Shown here in pieces: positions 1-10,921 of a stretch of 64,000 bases of DNA. How positions within the stretch are numbered: the stretch's first letter is position 1; each line of letters starts with the position of its first letter. The stretch spans positions 1,984,001 to 2,048,000 of the forward strand of contig OZ218957.1 of assembly GCA_965112735.1 (NCBI GenBank), read 5' to 3'. The translations under genes and the position numbers were made by a program. This DNA comes from Phaeosaccion multiseriatum (taxonomy: Eukaryota > Ochrophyta, other classes). Under the pieces are notes generated by a model. The model saw only the letters and a list, made by a program, of their open reading frames with translations. It made no database searches and had not been told where the DNA came from.

Positions 1-1
1 G

Positions 2-1632
2 GACTACGGGAAGAACCACCACGGGAAGGAGAACATCACGACCATGCGAACCACGACCATGCGGAGCGAAGGAGAGAGGAGCAAGGGGACGAGGAAGAGA
101 ATGAGGTATACAGAGCGAGGAGGCGAAGAGCTAGGGTATGGGGGTGGGTGGCGTGGGTGGGACAATCGTGTCATGCGCGCAAGGCTGTGGTGGCTGGGCG
201 GGCTGGCTGCACAACGCAACAGTCTCGAGGGGGGAGAAGGAGGAGACGGAGGCGAGTCCTCGTCAGAAGCAGCAGCAGTGGCGGCGGAAAGGGCGTTACA
301 ATGCTTCCGGTGCTGTGTGGAGGAGTTGCGGGCGTCACAGTTGGCGAGTAAGAGCGAGACCGAGAAGACCCATCATGGCCGGGGTCAGGGTGGGGGTGGG
401 GGTGGGGGAGAGGCTGGAGTGGCTTTGATGCAGCCGCAGCAGCAGCAGCAGCAGCAGCAGGAGAAGGAGGACAAGAAGGGGGAGAAGGAAAAGGATGAGG
501 AACAGTGCTCTCCGTGGCAGCCGCAGTTGACCATCGCGATCCTCTCAGCACGAATTGCCGACCTAGAGGCGACCGTGTCAGGCCTTGCGAGGGTATCGGC
601 CTTTGCAGAGGTGCTGGGGAAGGCCAGAGAGTACAGCGAGCGACAGGCGCAGCTGCGGCAGTTGGTGATTCAGCGGCAGCGGCAACAACGGCAGAGGGCG
701 GTGGCTCAAGGGCAAGGGCCGGGGCAGGGGCAGGGTCAGCAGCGGGAGGGGGGGGGGGAGGACGAGGAGGAGAAGAAGGAGGACGAAGACGAAGAGGAGG
801 AGACGGAGGAAGAGGAAGAGGAGGAGGAGACGGAGGAGCAGGAGGAGGGATTGCCCGCCGACCTCCGTGAGCGGCTTGGAACCATGCTGGCGACGCTGGA
901 GAAGAGGTTCCTAAGGAGGGTCCGGACCACACAGAGAGACAGAGAGAGCGACAGAGGACAGGGACAGGGAGGAGCGTCGTCGTCGTCTTCAGCGGCCGCA
1001 GCTCGAGCAGGGGGAGGAGGTGTAGGGGGCGGCAGTACTGAACAAGGCGCTGGTGGTGGTAGTGGCGGCGGTGGAAGAGAAGGCGGAGGTGAAGAGGGCG
1101 AGACAGAGATAGAAACAGAGACAGAGACAGGCTTCACCACCGTGCTGCAGCTCGTGAAGGGCAAGGAGAAGGACCTGCTATGCGGGTGGCTGGAGGACTC
1201 TGATGCCGGTCTTAGGCGCCTCCAGCAGCTCGCCATCACCGCCACTGCAGCGGCCAATACCGCCGCATCTACTTCCGCGCGTACCTTATCTATCTCCTAC
1301 TCCCCCTCTTCTTCTAGTGGTGGCGGTGGGGGGGGTGGTGGGAGGGGGGTGAAGAGGAGCTTAAACCAGCAGCATCAGCAGCAGCAACAGTTGGTGATAC
1401 ACCAGGACCTGGTCATGGAAGACTCCTCCGCCTTCGCCATGCTCGTGCGCTGTGCGTGGCTGCTGGATCGCCTCGACGTGTGTCTGACCGCCGTGCTGGG
1501 CGTGTTGATTCCTGTGCTGCGGGGCCACTGGGCTGCCATCGACGGGCTGGTGGGAGGCCAGCAGCAGGAGAAGCTGCGCACTCCCCTCATTGAGTTTTTA
1601 TCCTCCACTTTGTTCATGCTCTTGCAGCGGGC

Positions 1633-1664
<32 letters not shown>

Positions 1665-4600
1665 TGGTGATTCGGCAGCGGCAGAGGCGGCGGCAGCAGG
1701 AGCAAGAGAGTACCCGTGGGGCGTCAGAGACCCCCGTGACTGTGGCGGCCCTCCCTCTGCGCCAGACTCTGCGGTGCCTGGAGCAGCTGCTGCACTTTGC
1801 CTCGGAGGGGGAGAGTGCCATCGTACTCGCGCAGGCCCTATACGGTATGAAGGTACTGCTCCTGTCTTTCCCCCGGGGGCTACTCCCGTCTCTCCCCCAG
1901 GCGGCACTGCGGACTGCTTGCTCCGAGGGGGCTTCCGAGTCGAGGAGGAGCGGCGGCGGCGGCGGCGAGGTCTGTCCCGAGCTTGCGGTGAGAGTGGCGC
2001 TTGCTCGGCGAATGTTTCGCGCCCTGTGCGCCAGTCTCATTGAGCGAGGGGCTCTTCTGGACCCGTCGGCCGCTGCTGCCCGCGGTGGTAAAGGAAGCAA
2101 GCACCTCAAGGACCTCCTCCTCCACGCGAACAATAATAACGCCACGAGTGTGCGAGAAGGCGTGAGGAGCATGGAGAGACGGGCCCTCTTTGCAGAGTGC
2201 GCTGCCAGGGAGGCGGTGGGCCTCGTTGAGCTGTTGGAGGCGGGCCGTACCACCAACACCGGCACACCATTGGTGGAGCCGTGGTTGTCTCGTGCAGAGT
2301 TTGAGCTCCTACTCAGTAAGCTTATCATCGTCTTTCGGAGTAAGCACGCCAAGCTACCGGCAACAAAGAGTACCCTGAGCTTTGCAGCAGCAGCAGCAGC
2401 GGTAGCAGCAGCAGTTGGTGATACAGCTCTGGACGCCGGTGTCGAGGCAGCGTTCTCAGCAGCAGCAGTTGGTGATACATCGTTAGGGGCGGGGCCGGGA
2501 CCGCGGAGCACGGGGAGGCTCATGGCAATGTACTTGCTCGTGCGTATCGGCCTCACAGACGGCACCTACGATGATCGTTCGCCAGTTGGTGACACAGCGA
2601 GCGACGACGACCTGTTGTCCGAAGTGTCGGTGGTGGGGAGGCGGATCGGCCTGCTGGAGGTGGCCCACGCTCAGCTGGGTATGCCTCTCGAGGCAGGGTG
2701 TGTGGGTGAGGGAGGGGGAGGTGGAGGAGCAGGGGGGGCAGGTGCACCAGGAGGAGGTGGAGGAGGAGGAGCAGCAGCTGTATCAGGAGGAGGAGGATCA
2801 GAAGCAGCAGGAGGAGGAGCAGTTGGTGATACAGCAGGAGGAGGACCTGCTTCTGGAGGCGTTGGCGCCAGTGTGAATGGAGGTGGGGGCGGGGTGGCTC
2901 CGGGGGCGGGCGGAGGAGGAGTGTGTGGCGATGGAGCGGGGGTCTTTCTCCACACTGCGTTGAAGTACCTCCGCCGACTCGATGTGCGGCGAGCGGTGTC
3001 CCGACCTCCCCTACTGCGGCTCAGTCATCGTGCTGCTGTATCACCAACTCCCGTGGCTGCTGCAGGGGCAGACGAAGACACAGTAAGCAGCACTAGTACG
3101 GTACTGCAGCCTTCGCAAGACGGCTCCGCGACGGCGACTGAGCAAGAGGAGGAGGAGGAGGAGGAGGGGGCAGAGGGAGGCGACTTCACTCAGATGGAGG
3201 AGGAGGAGGAGGAGGAGGAGGAGGAGGGGCTGGAGGAAGGGGGGGAGGAGGGGAAGGAAGAGGAGCAGGAGAAGGGAGGTGTGGCGGGGCTGAGTCAGTT
3301 GGACGACACTGCCTCCCAACAAGGACCAGGTCAAGCCCAACAAGGGCCAGGTGAGGCCTCTTATGATCTGTGTCTTTCGCAAGGGCAGAGTATCAAACCC
3401 TGGAACTGTCTTCTGCCCTCGCCCTGCCTGTCCTGCCTGTCTGCCTGCCTGCCTGTCTGCCTGCCCCCCCCTCCCCGTCAGCCGGCCTGCATGCATGAGT
3501 GAATGAACGAATGCGCTCCTTCAGTACATGCATCCCCTCCTGTGCTTGCTCAGCCTCCTCCTCTCTGACCATTATTCCCTCTGCCTTCCTCCTCCTCCTC
3601 CTCCTCCTCCTCCTCCTCCTCCTCCTCCTCCTCCTCCTCCTCCTCCTCCTCCTCCTCCTCCTCCTCCTCCTCCTCCTCCTCCTCCTCCCCACAATGTCTT
3701 GCTTCCTTGTCCTTCCCTCTCCCCTCCCCTCAATGTGCTTATGATCGTACCCTTCCCTTCCTGCCCCTTGCCATGCGAGCAGCAACAGTAGCAGCAGCAG
3801 CAGGAGGAGCAGCAATAGTTGGTGATACAGCACGCCAGAGAGAGGAGGAGGAGGAGGAGGAGGAGGAGGAGGAGGAGGAGGAGGAGGAGAAGAAGAAGAA
3901 GGAGGAAGAGGAGGAAGAGGAGGAGGAGGAGCAGCGAAGATGGGCTCTGGGGCGGCGGGCAGAGGCGGTCCTCGCACAGTGCCACAAGTGCCTCTATGAC
4001 GTCACTCCGCCGCACCCCGCTGTGGCCGAACACCTCTCCTCCGCTCCGTCCGCCGGGAGGAAGGGGGGGCAGCGTCCAGAGCAGCAGCAGCAGGGCCAGC
4101 AGCAGGGCCAGCAGCTGCTGATGCAGTTGCCGGTGGAGGGCCGGCATCGAAGGCCAAGGTGGGGAAGGACGTGTGTGGGTGTGTGAAATTGCCAATGGCC
4201 AACGCCGCAGCTGTTGTGATGGGAGTGAGAGTGGGAGTGGGGGGGCGGTCATGAGTTATGTGTGCCTGGTTCGCAGCACTCTTTTACGTCCATCCATCGT
4301 CTTTGCCTTGCTCAATCTCGTCCGTCTTAACCTCCTCTCCCCACTTCGCCCCCCGCTTGCCTGCCGTCTATTCAATCCCCCCCCCTCTCCCTCTCTCCTT
4401 GTCTCTCTCCCTCCGTCCCTCCGTTCCTCCCTCCCTTCCTTCCTCCCTCCCTCTCTTCTCTCCCTTTCTTCCTCCCTCCCTCTCTCCACTACTCTACACC
4501 ATATGGTGTTGGTGTGATGGCCGGTCTTACGCAGTGGGGCAGAGGCTGCGGAAGTGTTCCTCAGTTGGCGACGACGACTGGCCCGACCGGATGAGTACTC

Positions 4601-6898
4601 GTTCAAGGCCAAGCGGGGCGATGCCACTCGCCTACTCGGGTTTGTGGCTTCGGCCGCCTCCTTCTCACACCCGCCGGAGAATACCTTCTCGAGAGGTGCA
4701 GGAGGATAGAGAGAGGGGAAGAGGGGGGGGGAAGGGAGGGATGAGACCTCTCCCCACTTCATCTCATTTCATCTCATCTCATCTCACCTCACCTCAGTCT
4801 CGTCCCTCTCTCCCCCTCCCCTCCCCTCCCCTCACCTCACCTCACCTCGCGCTTGTGTCCGTCCCTTTCTGTTGCACCTTTTTTGTCTGCCGCCACACAC
4901 ACACACACACGCACGCACGCACGCACGCACTCACCCACGCACGCACTCACAGCTCTGGAGAGCTTCTTATTCTCGCCCTTCTCGGGCCGCTTAGAGACGC
5001 TCGTAGGGGAGGATGTGCCACAGAGCCTTGCGAGTGCAGTGGCGGTGCCTTCTGCTGCGGTGGGGGGTGCGGTAGGGACGACAGGAACAGAAGGAGGGTC
5101 TCAGCTCCAGCACAGGCGGGGACAGAGGGAGAGAGAGGGAGGGCTGGAGGGAGTGGGAGAGGAGGCCTTTGTGGATCTCTCCCACTTGGGCCTGAGCGAC
5201 GCCGCCAAGACAGACAAGGTATTCCACTCCCTCTACCACCTCCTGCTGGAGTACTCGCCCCCCGCCCGTCTAGGGGGTAGGAGAGGAACGAGCGAGCGTC
5301 TCGATGCGAGGAAGAGGGAAGAGTTCGAGGAGAGCACGCAAAGAAGCATCCTTCTCGCCCTGTGGGACTTGCGTTTCGAGCCAAGCCGCCTCTCCAGTTG
5401 GCAGCGCCTCTCCGCCAGCGTCATGAACGTAAGGGATTTGTGTACGTAGTTAGTTAGTAAGTTAGGGCGCTTGTAGAGTGTAGTGTAGTCAGGTTGGTGG
5501 GTGGATGGTTGGTTGGTGGATGGGTGGGTGGGTGGGTGGATGGTTCGGTTGGTTGGTTTGGGGGTTTAGTTGGATGTTTGGTTGGTTGGTCGGTTGGGTA
5601 AGTTGGTTACTGAGTATGTACGTTTGCAGGATTATGTAGTATGGTTGGGGGTTGGGTGGTAAGATATGTACACCTTATCACTTACGTAAGTCCGTCTTTC
5701 CTCTCATCTCCTTCGATCTTGCCCCCCTCCCCTCCCCTCCCTTTCGTTTGCTTGCTGCAACAGTTGGTGCTGTTCTACATGGACAGCTTCCCCCCCTGTG
5801 GTCACACCAGCGTCGTGTGTATTCCCCCCCTCACCACCAGCAGCAGCAGCAGCGACTCTGGAGCTATGATGGCAGCACGTGACCCTGCCATATCACCAAC
5901 TACTGCGCTTGTTGGTCGGTATCGCCCCACCGCACTGGCCACTCTCGGCCAGGACGTGCCCTCCTATCTATCGGTGTTTGTCAAGGGCCCCACTGCCGTG
6001 CAGCTGCCGTTGAATGAAGGCAATGGGCAGAGGCAAGGGGCCGCTCGAGCCGCTCTCCAGGCCGCGTTGGAGGGCAGTCTAGACGAGCAATCCTTGCCGG
6101 AGACGCTACGGCCTCTCAGGCAGCAGATGATGAGAGAGCAGCAAGGACACCTCATGCGGCAGCAAAGGCAACAGCAGCAGCACCGCCACCACCACCACCA
6201 CCATCACCACCACCAAGGGAAGGACAAAGAAAACGAGGAGGAGCGCGTTGGAGGAGCAAGAGAGGCAGCAGCAGCAGGAGGAGGAGGAGGGGGGGGGGGC
6301 AGTGCGCTCCAAAGAGTGGCCCCTTCGCATTGCTCTTCCTCTCCAGGGGGGCTGGCTTTTGATGCGACTGGCGCCGCGGCTGCAGCTACGGCTGGCGTGG
6401 GTACAGGCCTGGATGCGGGCGTAGGTGCGGGCGTGGGTGCGGGCGTGAGGGTTACAGCTGCACCGAGCAGCCACAAGACGAGTAAGGTCCACGTGTGGCC
6501 TTATGAGGAGTGGGGGGACGCCTGGGGACATGGCGCGGTTGTGGGGGTGGCTCGCATCGCCGAGAGATGCTTTGCACTATGGTCGACTGCAGCAGAGGCG
6601 GCACAAGAGAAAGCCACAACCCCAGAGGCGAGGAGAGAGGCCAAAAGACACCGCATCGAGAGCTACAAGATGGATGCGATGCTGACATACACGGTGGCCA
6701 GAGATGTTGTGCTAACGGAGGAGGATGGCAGCCGAAGGGGGAGGAGGAGGAGGAAGGGATCGAGTGGCGGTGAGGACGACGAGGAGGAGGAGGAGGAGGA
6801 GGAGGAGGAGGAGGAGAGGGAGGGGGGCGGGGGAGACACCGCCGCGGCGTATGGGAGAGGGAGCGGAGGCAATGGATGGGTGGAGGCCCGCCGAGAGC

Positions 6899-6936
<38 letters not shown>

Positions 6937-8952
6937 CAAGGGGGACAGAGAGGGCAAGGAGGAAGGGGAAGTGTGGTCTCTGGTGTGAGTGGTGTGAGGG
7001 ACGATGACAACAATGCTGCGGTGGCGGAGTCTCTGTATCGCAAGGCCCTGGACATTGCGCAGCTCGCGTGTAGCTTGGACAAAGCACCGACGTTCACACT
7101 CGGAGAAGAGAGGGAAGGGGGTGGAGGAGGAGGAGGAGGAGGAGGAGGAGGAGGAGGAGGAGGAGGAGGAGGAGGAGGAGGAGGAGGAGGAGGAAGAGGA
7201 GGAGGAGGAGGAGGAGGAAGAGGAGGAGGAGGAGGAGGAGGAGGAGGAGGAGGAGGAGGAGCATCTCTTTCTTCGTCGTCGCCGCACGGTGGGGCGGGTG
7301 CACACGTGGAGGGGGCACGGGCAGGGGCCTTGCATGGGGCAGGGCCCTTGCATGGGACAGGGGCAGGGCTGGACTGGCGGGACTGGCAGCTGAGCTTTCT
7401 TGTGGCCAAGCTGTCTGCCAAAGCGGGCAAGCCCCTGAAGCAAGTCCTAACCAAGTACGCCAGCGCCTTTGCTCTCGCCTATAGGGGGCACGACGAAAGC
7501 ACCCCGGGGAGGGCGGGGGGGCGGACCCCGGGGGGCGTCAGCAGCTTCGCAGGCACCGAAGGCGATAGCAGCAGCGGTGGTGGCGGCGGCGGCGGCGGCG
7601 GTGGCAGTGGTGTTGGTGGTGGTGGTGGCGGTGGCAGTGGTGGTGGTGGTGGTGGACCTCAATGTGGGGTGGGGGCGGTGGGGGGCGTGGTGGGGGGAGG
7701 CGGTGGAGACACAGAGGATGTGGTGTATACGCTCTATCACCTGCACAGTGCACGGGCAAAGGCGCTCATCCGAGACCTGCAACGAGAGGAGAAGGAGGGG
7801 AGAGATCAAGAGAATGCTGCTGCTGCTGCTGCTTTGTCTCGGAAGACTACTCTGGACCTGCTCGACATTCTCGAGAGATTCCCCTTTGAGGGGGACGGGA
7901 GCGCCGCTGTCAGCGGCGGTGGTCGACAAGGCAGACGCAGAGGCGACAGCGAAGGAGTACGAGTTGGTGCTTCGGACGAAGAAGATGACGACGACGGCAG
8001 CGACGAGCAAGACGCCGATGCTGGTGTATCACCAACTGCTGGTTCAGCGGTTGGTGTTGTTGCTAGCGCTGTCAGTGGTGGTGCTGCTGGTGCTGCCGGC
8101 GGAGCAGTGGGCGAAGGCCGAGTGGAAGAAGAAGACGTCTGCGGCGCTCGCTGTGCGGCAGAGCCGCAGCAGCAGCCGCCGCAGTTGGTGAGTCACCAGC
8201 AGTTGGGGACCCACCAGCCCCCCCAACCTGCTGGGGGGGTAGCTGTAGCTGGCAGTGCGCCGCTGTCGGTGGCGGAGAGGCGCCTTGCCGTGCTCGAGAA
8301 TTGTCTTGAGGCCATGGAGGAATGCTCTCGCCTCAGCAAATGGTTCCACAGGGCCGTCTATCGCCACGCATGGTGCCTTCTGCACGGGGAGGAGATTCAC
8401 AGGAGGGCGGCGACTCAGGTGAAGCAGCAGCAGTTAGTGATACGTCAGCAGCAGCGGCAGCAGCCGAAAGAGCAAGAGCAAGAGGAAAAGGAGGTGGAGG
8501 AGCAGCGGGAGTATGGGCGGAAAGCAGCGCTAGCGGTCGTGTCTCGCTTGTTTGAGCACAAGAGAGAGCAAGTGGTGTCTGTGTGGCTCAACGACAACCC
8601 CAAGGAGGCAAGCATGGAGCAGCTCGAGCACCGCAGGCGCAAGTTCAACCGAACTCGTCGTCGCTATCTGTCGCTGTACGTGGACTTGCTGGTCCTCACC
8701 AATGGTGAATCGGGGCTGAAGGGTCTGAAAAAGGTGCTGGGGTGGGCGAAGAGGTCGAGAGAGGCACGGGAGGTGGTGCAGCTCAAGGGTGGGCGGGTGT
8801 GTACTATTGCCTGGATGCAGCGCGAGGCAGTGGAGGGTATGCTAATCGTGCTTACTGCCAGGGTGAGCAGGGCAGCGGTTGGTGATCCACCATTTGTAGA
8901 GGGTGGTGGGGGGGGGACAGGGGAGAGTGATCAGGAGCAACAGCAACAACAA

Positions 8953-8989
<37 letters not shown>

Positions 8990-9775
8990 GGGAGGACGAG
9001 GACGAGGAGGACGATGAGGAAGAGGAGGAGGAGCAGGAGCAGGAGGAGGACCAGGACCAGGAGCAGGAGGACCAGGAGGAGGAGGAGGAGGAGGAGGAGG
9101 AGGAGCAGTTGGTGGTACAGCAGCAGCAGCACCAGCAGCAGCACTCCAAAGGCAGCAGCAGCAGCCAACGTGAGGAGAAGCTTGCCATCCTTAGCGATGT
9201 TTGGGATTTGTACCTGGTGTTAACCGAGGCGGCGCAGCGAGAAATGTACGACACTACCCTCCTCCTGAGACGCGCTGGAGCCCTCCTTACTACGGCCGCG
9301 GAGCTCTGTCAAGGGAGCGGCGAGGGTAGCGGCGGTGGTATGGGTGAGCAAGCAGGGCAAGCGGCCGCAGCAGTTGGTGATACAGCAGCAGTTGGCGATA
9401 CAGCAGCACCTCGTGATGCGGCAGCAGCAGCAGGAGCAGCAGCAGCAGCAGGCCTGGGTGGAGTGGCGGGGGCGGCGGGGGCGGCGGGGGCGGTGGGTGG
9501 GGTGGGTAAGGCGACGTCATTGGAGAGTGCTGTGGCCTTGTGCAGCGCTCTGTGGCCCAACAAGTGGGGCAGGGGCAAGATTGCTCGCTCCAAGCTCAAG
9601 CTCAAGAGGAAGGAGAGCACGGGAGGCGGGGGAGGGGGAGGGGGAAGCAGGGACAGCGCCACGGGGACTCTGAGACCACCGCAGGCCTTGCCATCTGCTG
9701 CTGCTGCTGTGGCTGTTGGTGGTCCGGTTGCCGCTCCGTCGAAGGTCGCAGGGGAGCTTGACCAGCAGCCACCTC

Positions 9776-9808
<33 letters not shown>

Positions 9809-9870
9809 AGCACGAACTCCAGATGCAGCAGCCAGGAGGAGCAGCAGAGGCGGTACACACTCGCCATTGA
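2..9870 (+). CDS. CABIN1/HIR3-like histone chaperone subunit, 5' end outside window
   Basis: The reading frame is open from the left edge. Exons by phase are 2-3350, 3780-4158, 4535-4695, 4953-5428 and 5764-9870, which sum to 2824 codons including the stop. Family-like stretches are LAQCHKCLYDVTP (about 3975), DLRFEPSRLSSWQRL (about 5368), WRDWQLSFLVAKLS followed by TLYHLHSARAKALI (7370-7770), and FHRAVYRHAWCLLHGEE to VVSVWLNDNP with RRRYLSLYVDLLV (8340-8700). These match the TPR/helical pattern of CABIN1 and yeast Hir3, the scaffold of the HIRA H3.3-deposition complex in the nucleus. Between them lie long Glu, Gly, Gln and His runs and about a dozen copies of a dispersed CAG-linked motif. 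The family call rests on my recognition of sparse helical motifs, so it is good but not certain. The second exon could start at 3780 or 3783. Confidence 0.68.
3589..3688 (+). repeat. (CTC)n tract in first intron of the CABIN1-like gene
   Basis: About 33 perfect CTC triplets lie in the intron 3351-3779. The pyrimidine strand is the sense strand, and the acceptor follows about 90 bp downstream. Confidence 0.9.
7117..7262 (+). repeat. (GGA)n coding tract, polyglycine
   Basis: A nearly pure GGA repeat inside exon 5 of the CABIN1-like gene encodes about 45 glycines with a few arginines. The frame stays open on both sides, between the family-like segments at 7020-7090 and 7370. Confidence 0.85.
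9373..9402 (+). repeat. Tandem pair of the dispersed GTTGGTGATACA motif
   Basis: Two copies sit head to tail, the first exact (9373-9384) and the second with one change (9391-9402). They are separated by GCAGCA and encode AVGDTAAVGDTA near the end of the CABIN1-like protein. This is the only directly tandem pair in the window. Confidence 0.9.
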
Positions 9871-10241
9871 TACATCGGCAGAGAAGGCCGGCGCACACAT
9901 GATTTGGGGGGGGGTGGGGGGTGATGGAAGGAGGCGGAGAGAGGCAGCTGTGGGACAGCCACAGCAGTTGGGTGATGCTCTTTTTCGTGTGTCTTAACAT
10001 ATTATATTACTCACCTTTTTTAGTACGTAAAGCTGCATCTGCCTACTCGATGTGGGACGAAACAGACCATTATTTGGCATCGGGGTGGTCACTCACTTGC
10101 CCTTACGTTAACTAACTAGTACGTAAGGTGGGGGCCACGTACAAACCGGAACCTCAACGGAAACCAGCCCTTGGTATACCACAGCCCTTGGCATACCACA
10201 GGCGGCAATCGGGTGAGCGCAGCGAAACTCAGGTCGACCTC

Positions 10242-10386
10242 CAGGCGGGGCAGGCCTGACTCTTTTCATTGTCGTAGTAGGAGGGCAGCTGCCTCGATAT
10301 CAGGCGGAGCAGGCCTGACTCTTTTCATTGTCGTATTAGGAGGGCTTGACTCTATTTATCGTTGTCTTACGAGGCAGCTGCCCTCC
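10242..10386. repeat. Imperfect ~60-bp direct duplication with 17-bp inverted repeat
   Basis: Two copies begin CAGGCGGGGCAGGCCTGAC (10242) and CAGGCGGAGCAGGCCTGAC (10302), each followed by the same TCTTTTCATTGTCGTA run. The 17-mer at 10280-10296 recurs as its exact reverse complement at 10370-10386. A shorter direct repeat, CTTGGTATACCACAG/CTTGGCATACCACAG, precedes them at about 10170-10200. Confidence 0.8.
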
Positions 10387-10612
10387 TCCCTTTGCCTCCT
10401 TCCCATGATGGGGTGGGGTGAGGCAGTCTTCTTGCGTGCAGCTTCCACGCTCCTCCTCCTCGTCGTCCTCCTCCTTCGCTTTGTTGCTACGTCAGCGAGG
10501 TGGGTAATACAGCTTCAGTCGCCAGAAGGAACAGGCCGCGGGCGGGCTGATTGCGCTAGGTCAGGAGAGAAGATAATCCCTCGGTGGAGGCCCTCAGAGG
10601 GGGATAAGAGAG

Positions 10613-10613
10613 A

Positions 10614-10671
<58 letters not shown>
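10613..10671. repeat. (GA)n microsatellite
   Basis: Near-perfect GA dinucleotide run in the convergent gap downstream of PTAR1. Confidence 0.9.
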
Positions 10672-10676
<5 letters not shown>

Positions 10677-10921
10677 GGGGACGGGGGGAGAGGGTAGGGA
10701 CAGGAGCAGGAAGAAAAGAGAAGCGGAAGGGCGAAGGTGCACCAACACGGCCACGGGGGCGGCGGGTCTACAGGGCAGCCCGCACCCCCCCTCCTACAGC
10801 GGTTGGTACTCCAATGGACAGGGTAAGCAGCTTCCCCTCCCTGGCCTACAGAGGTGGCGCATAGGGTAGGAGAGAGTGATGCCAAAGCGCCCGTGTGGGC
10901 GCGAGTCTTGTTCGGCGAGCT

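Larger units (their letters stand above)
9871..10921. other. Convergent intergenic region, about 1 kb
   Basis: The region lies between the stop codons of the CABIN1-like gene and PTAR1. I see no convincing gene. It holds a partial motif copy (about 9965), an imperfect duplicated block with a 17-bp inverted repeat (10170-10390) and a (GA)n tract (10613-10671). Confidence 0.7.

Noticed and set aside
3528-4252. Long open frames of poly-L, poly-P, poly-R or poly-S across triplet tracts, on both strands
   Set aside because: Perfect triplet repeats keep all frames open. These frames lack conserved sequence and overlap placed exons or introns.
2-9870. CABIN1-like gene as FANCD2 or another helical repeat protein
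   Set aside because: The LAQCHKCLYDVTP, SSWQRL, TLYHLHSARAKAL and FHRAVYRHAWCLLHGEE segments in this order fit HIR3/CABIN1 better. No FANCD2 signature was found.
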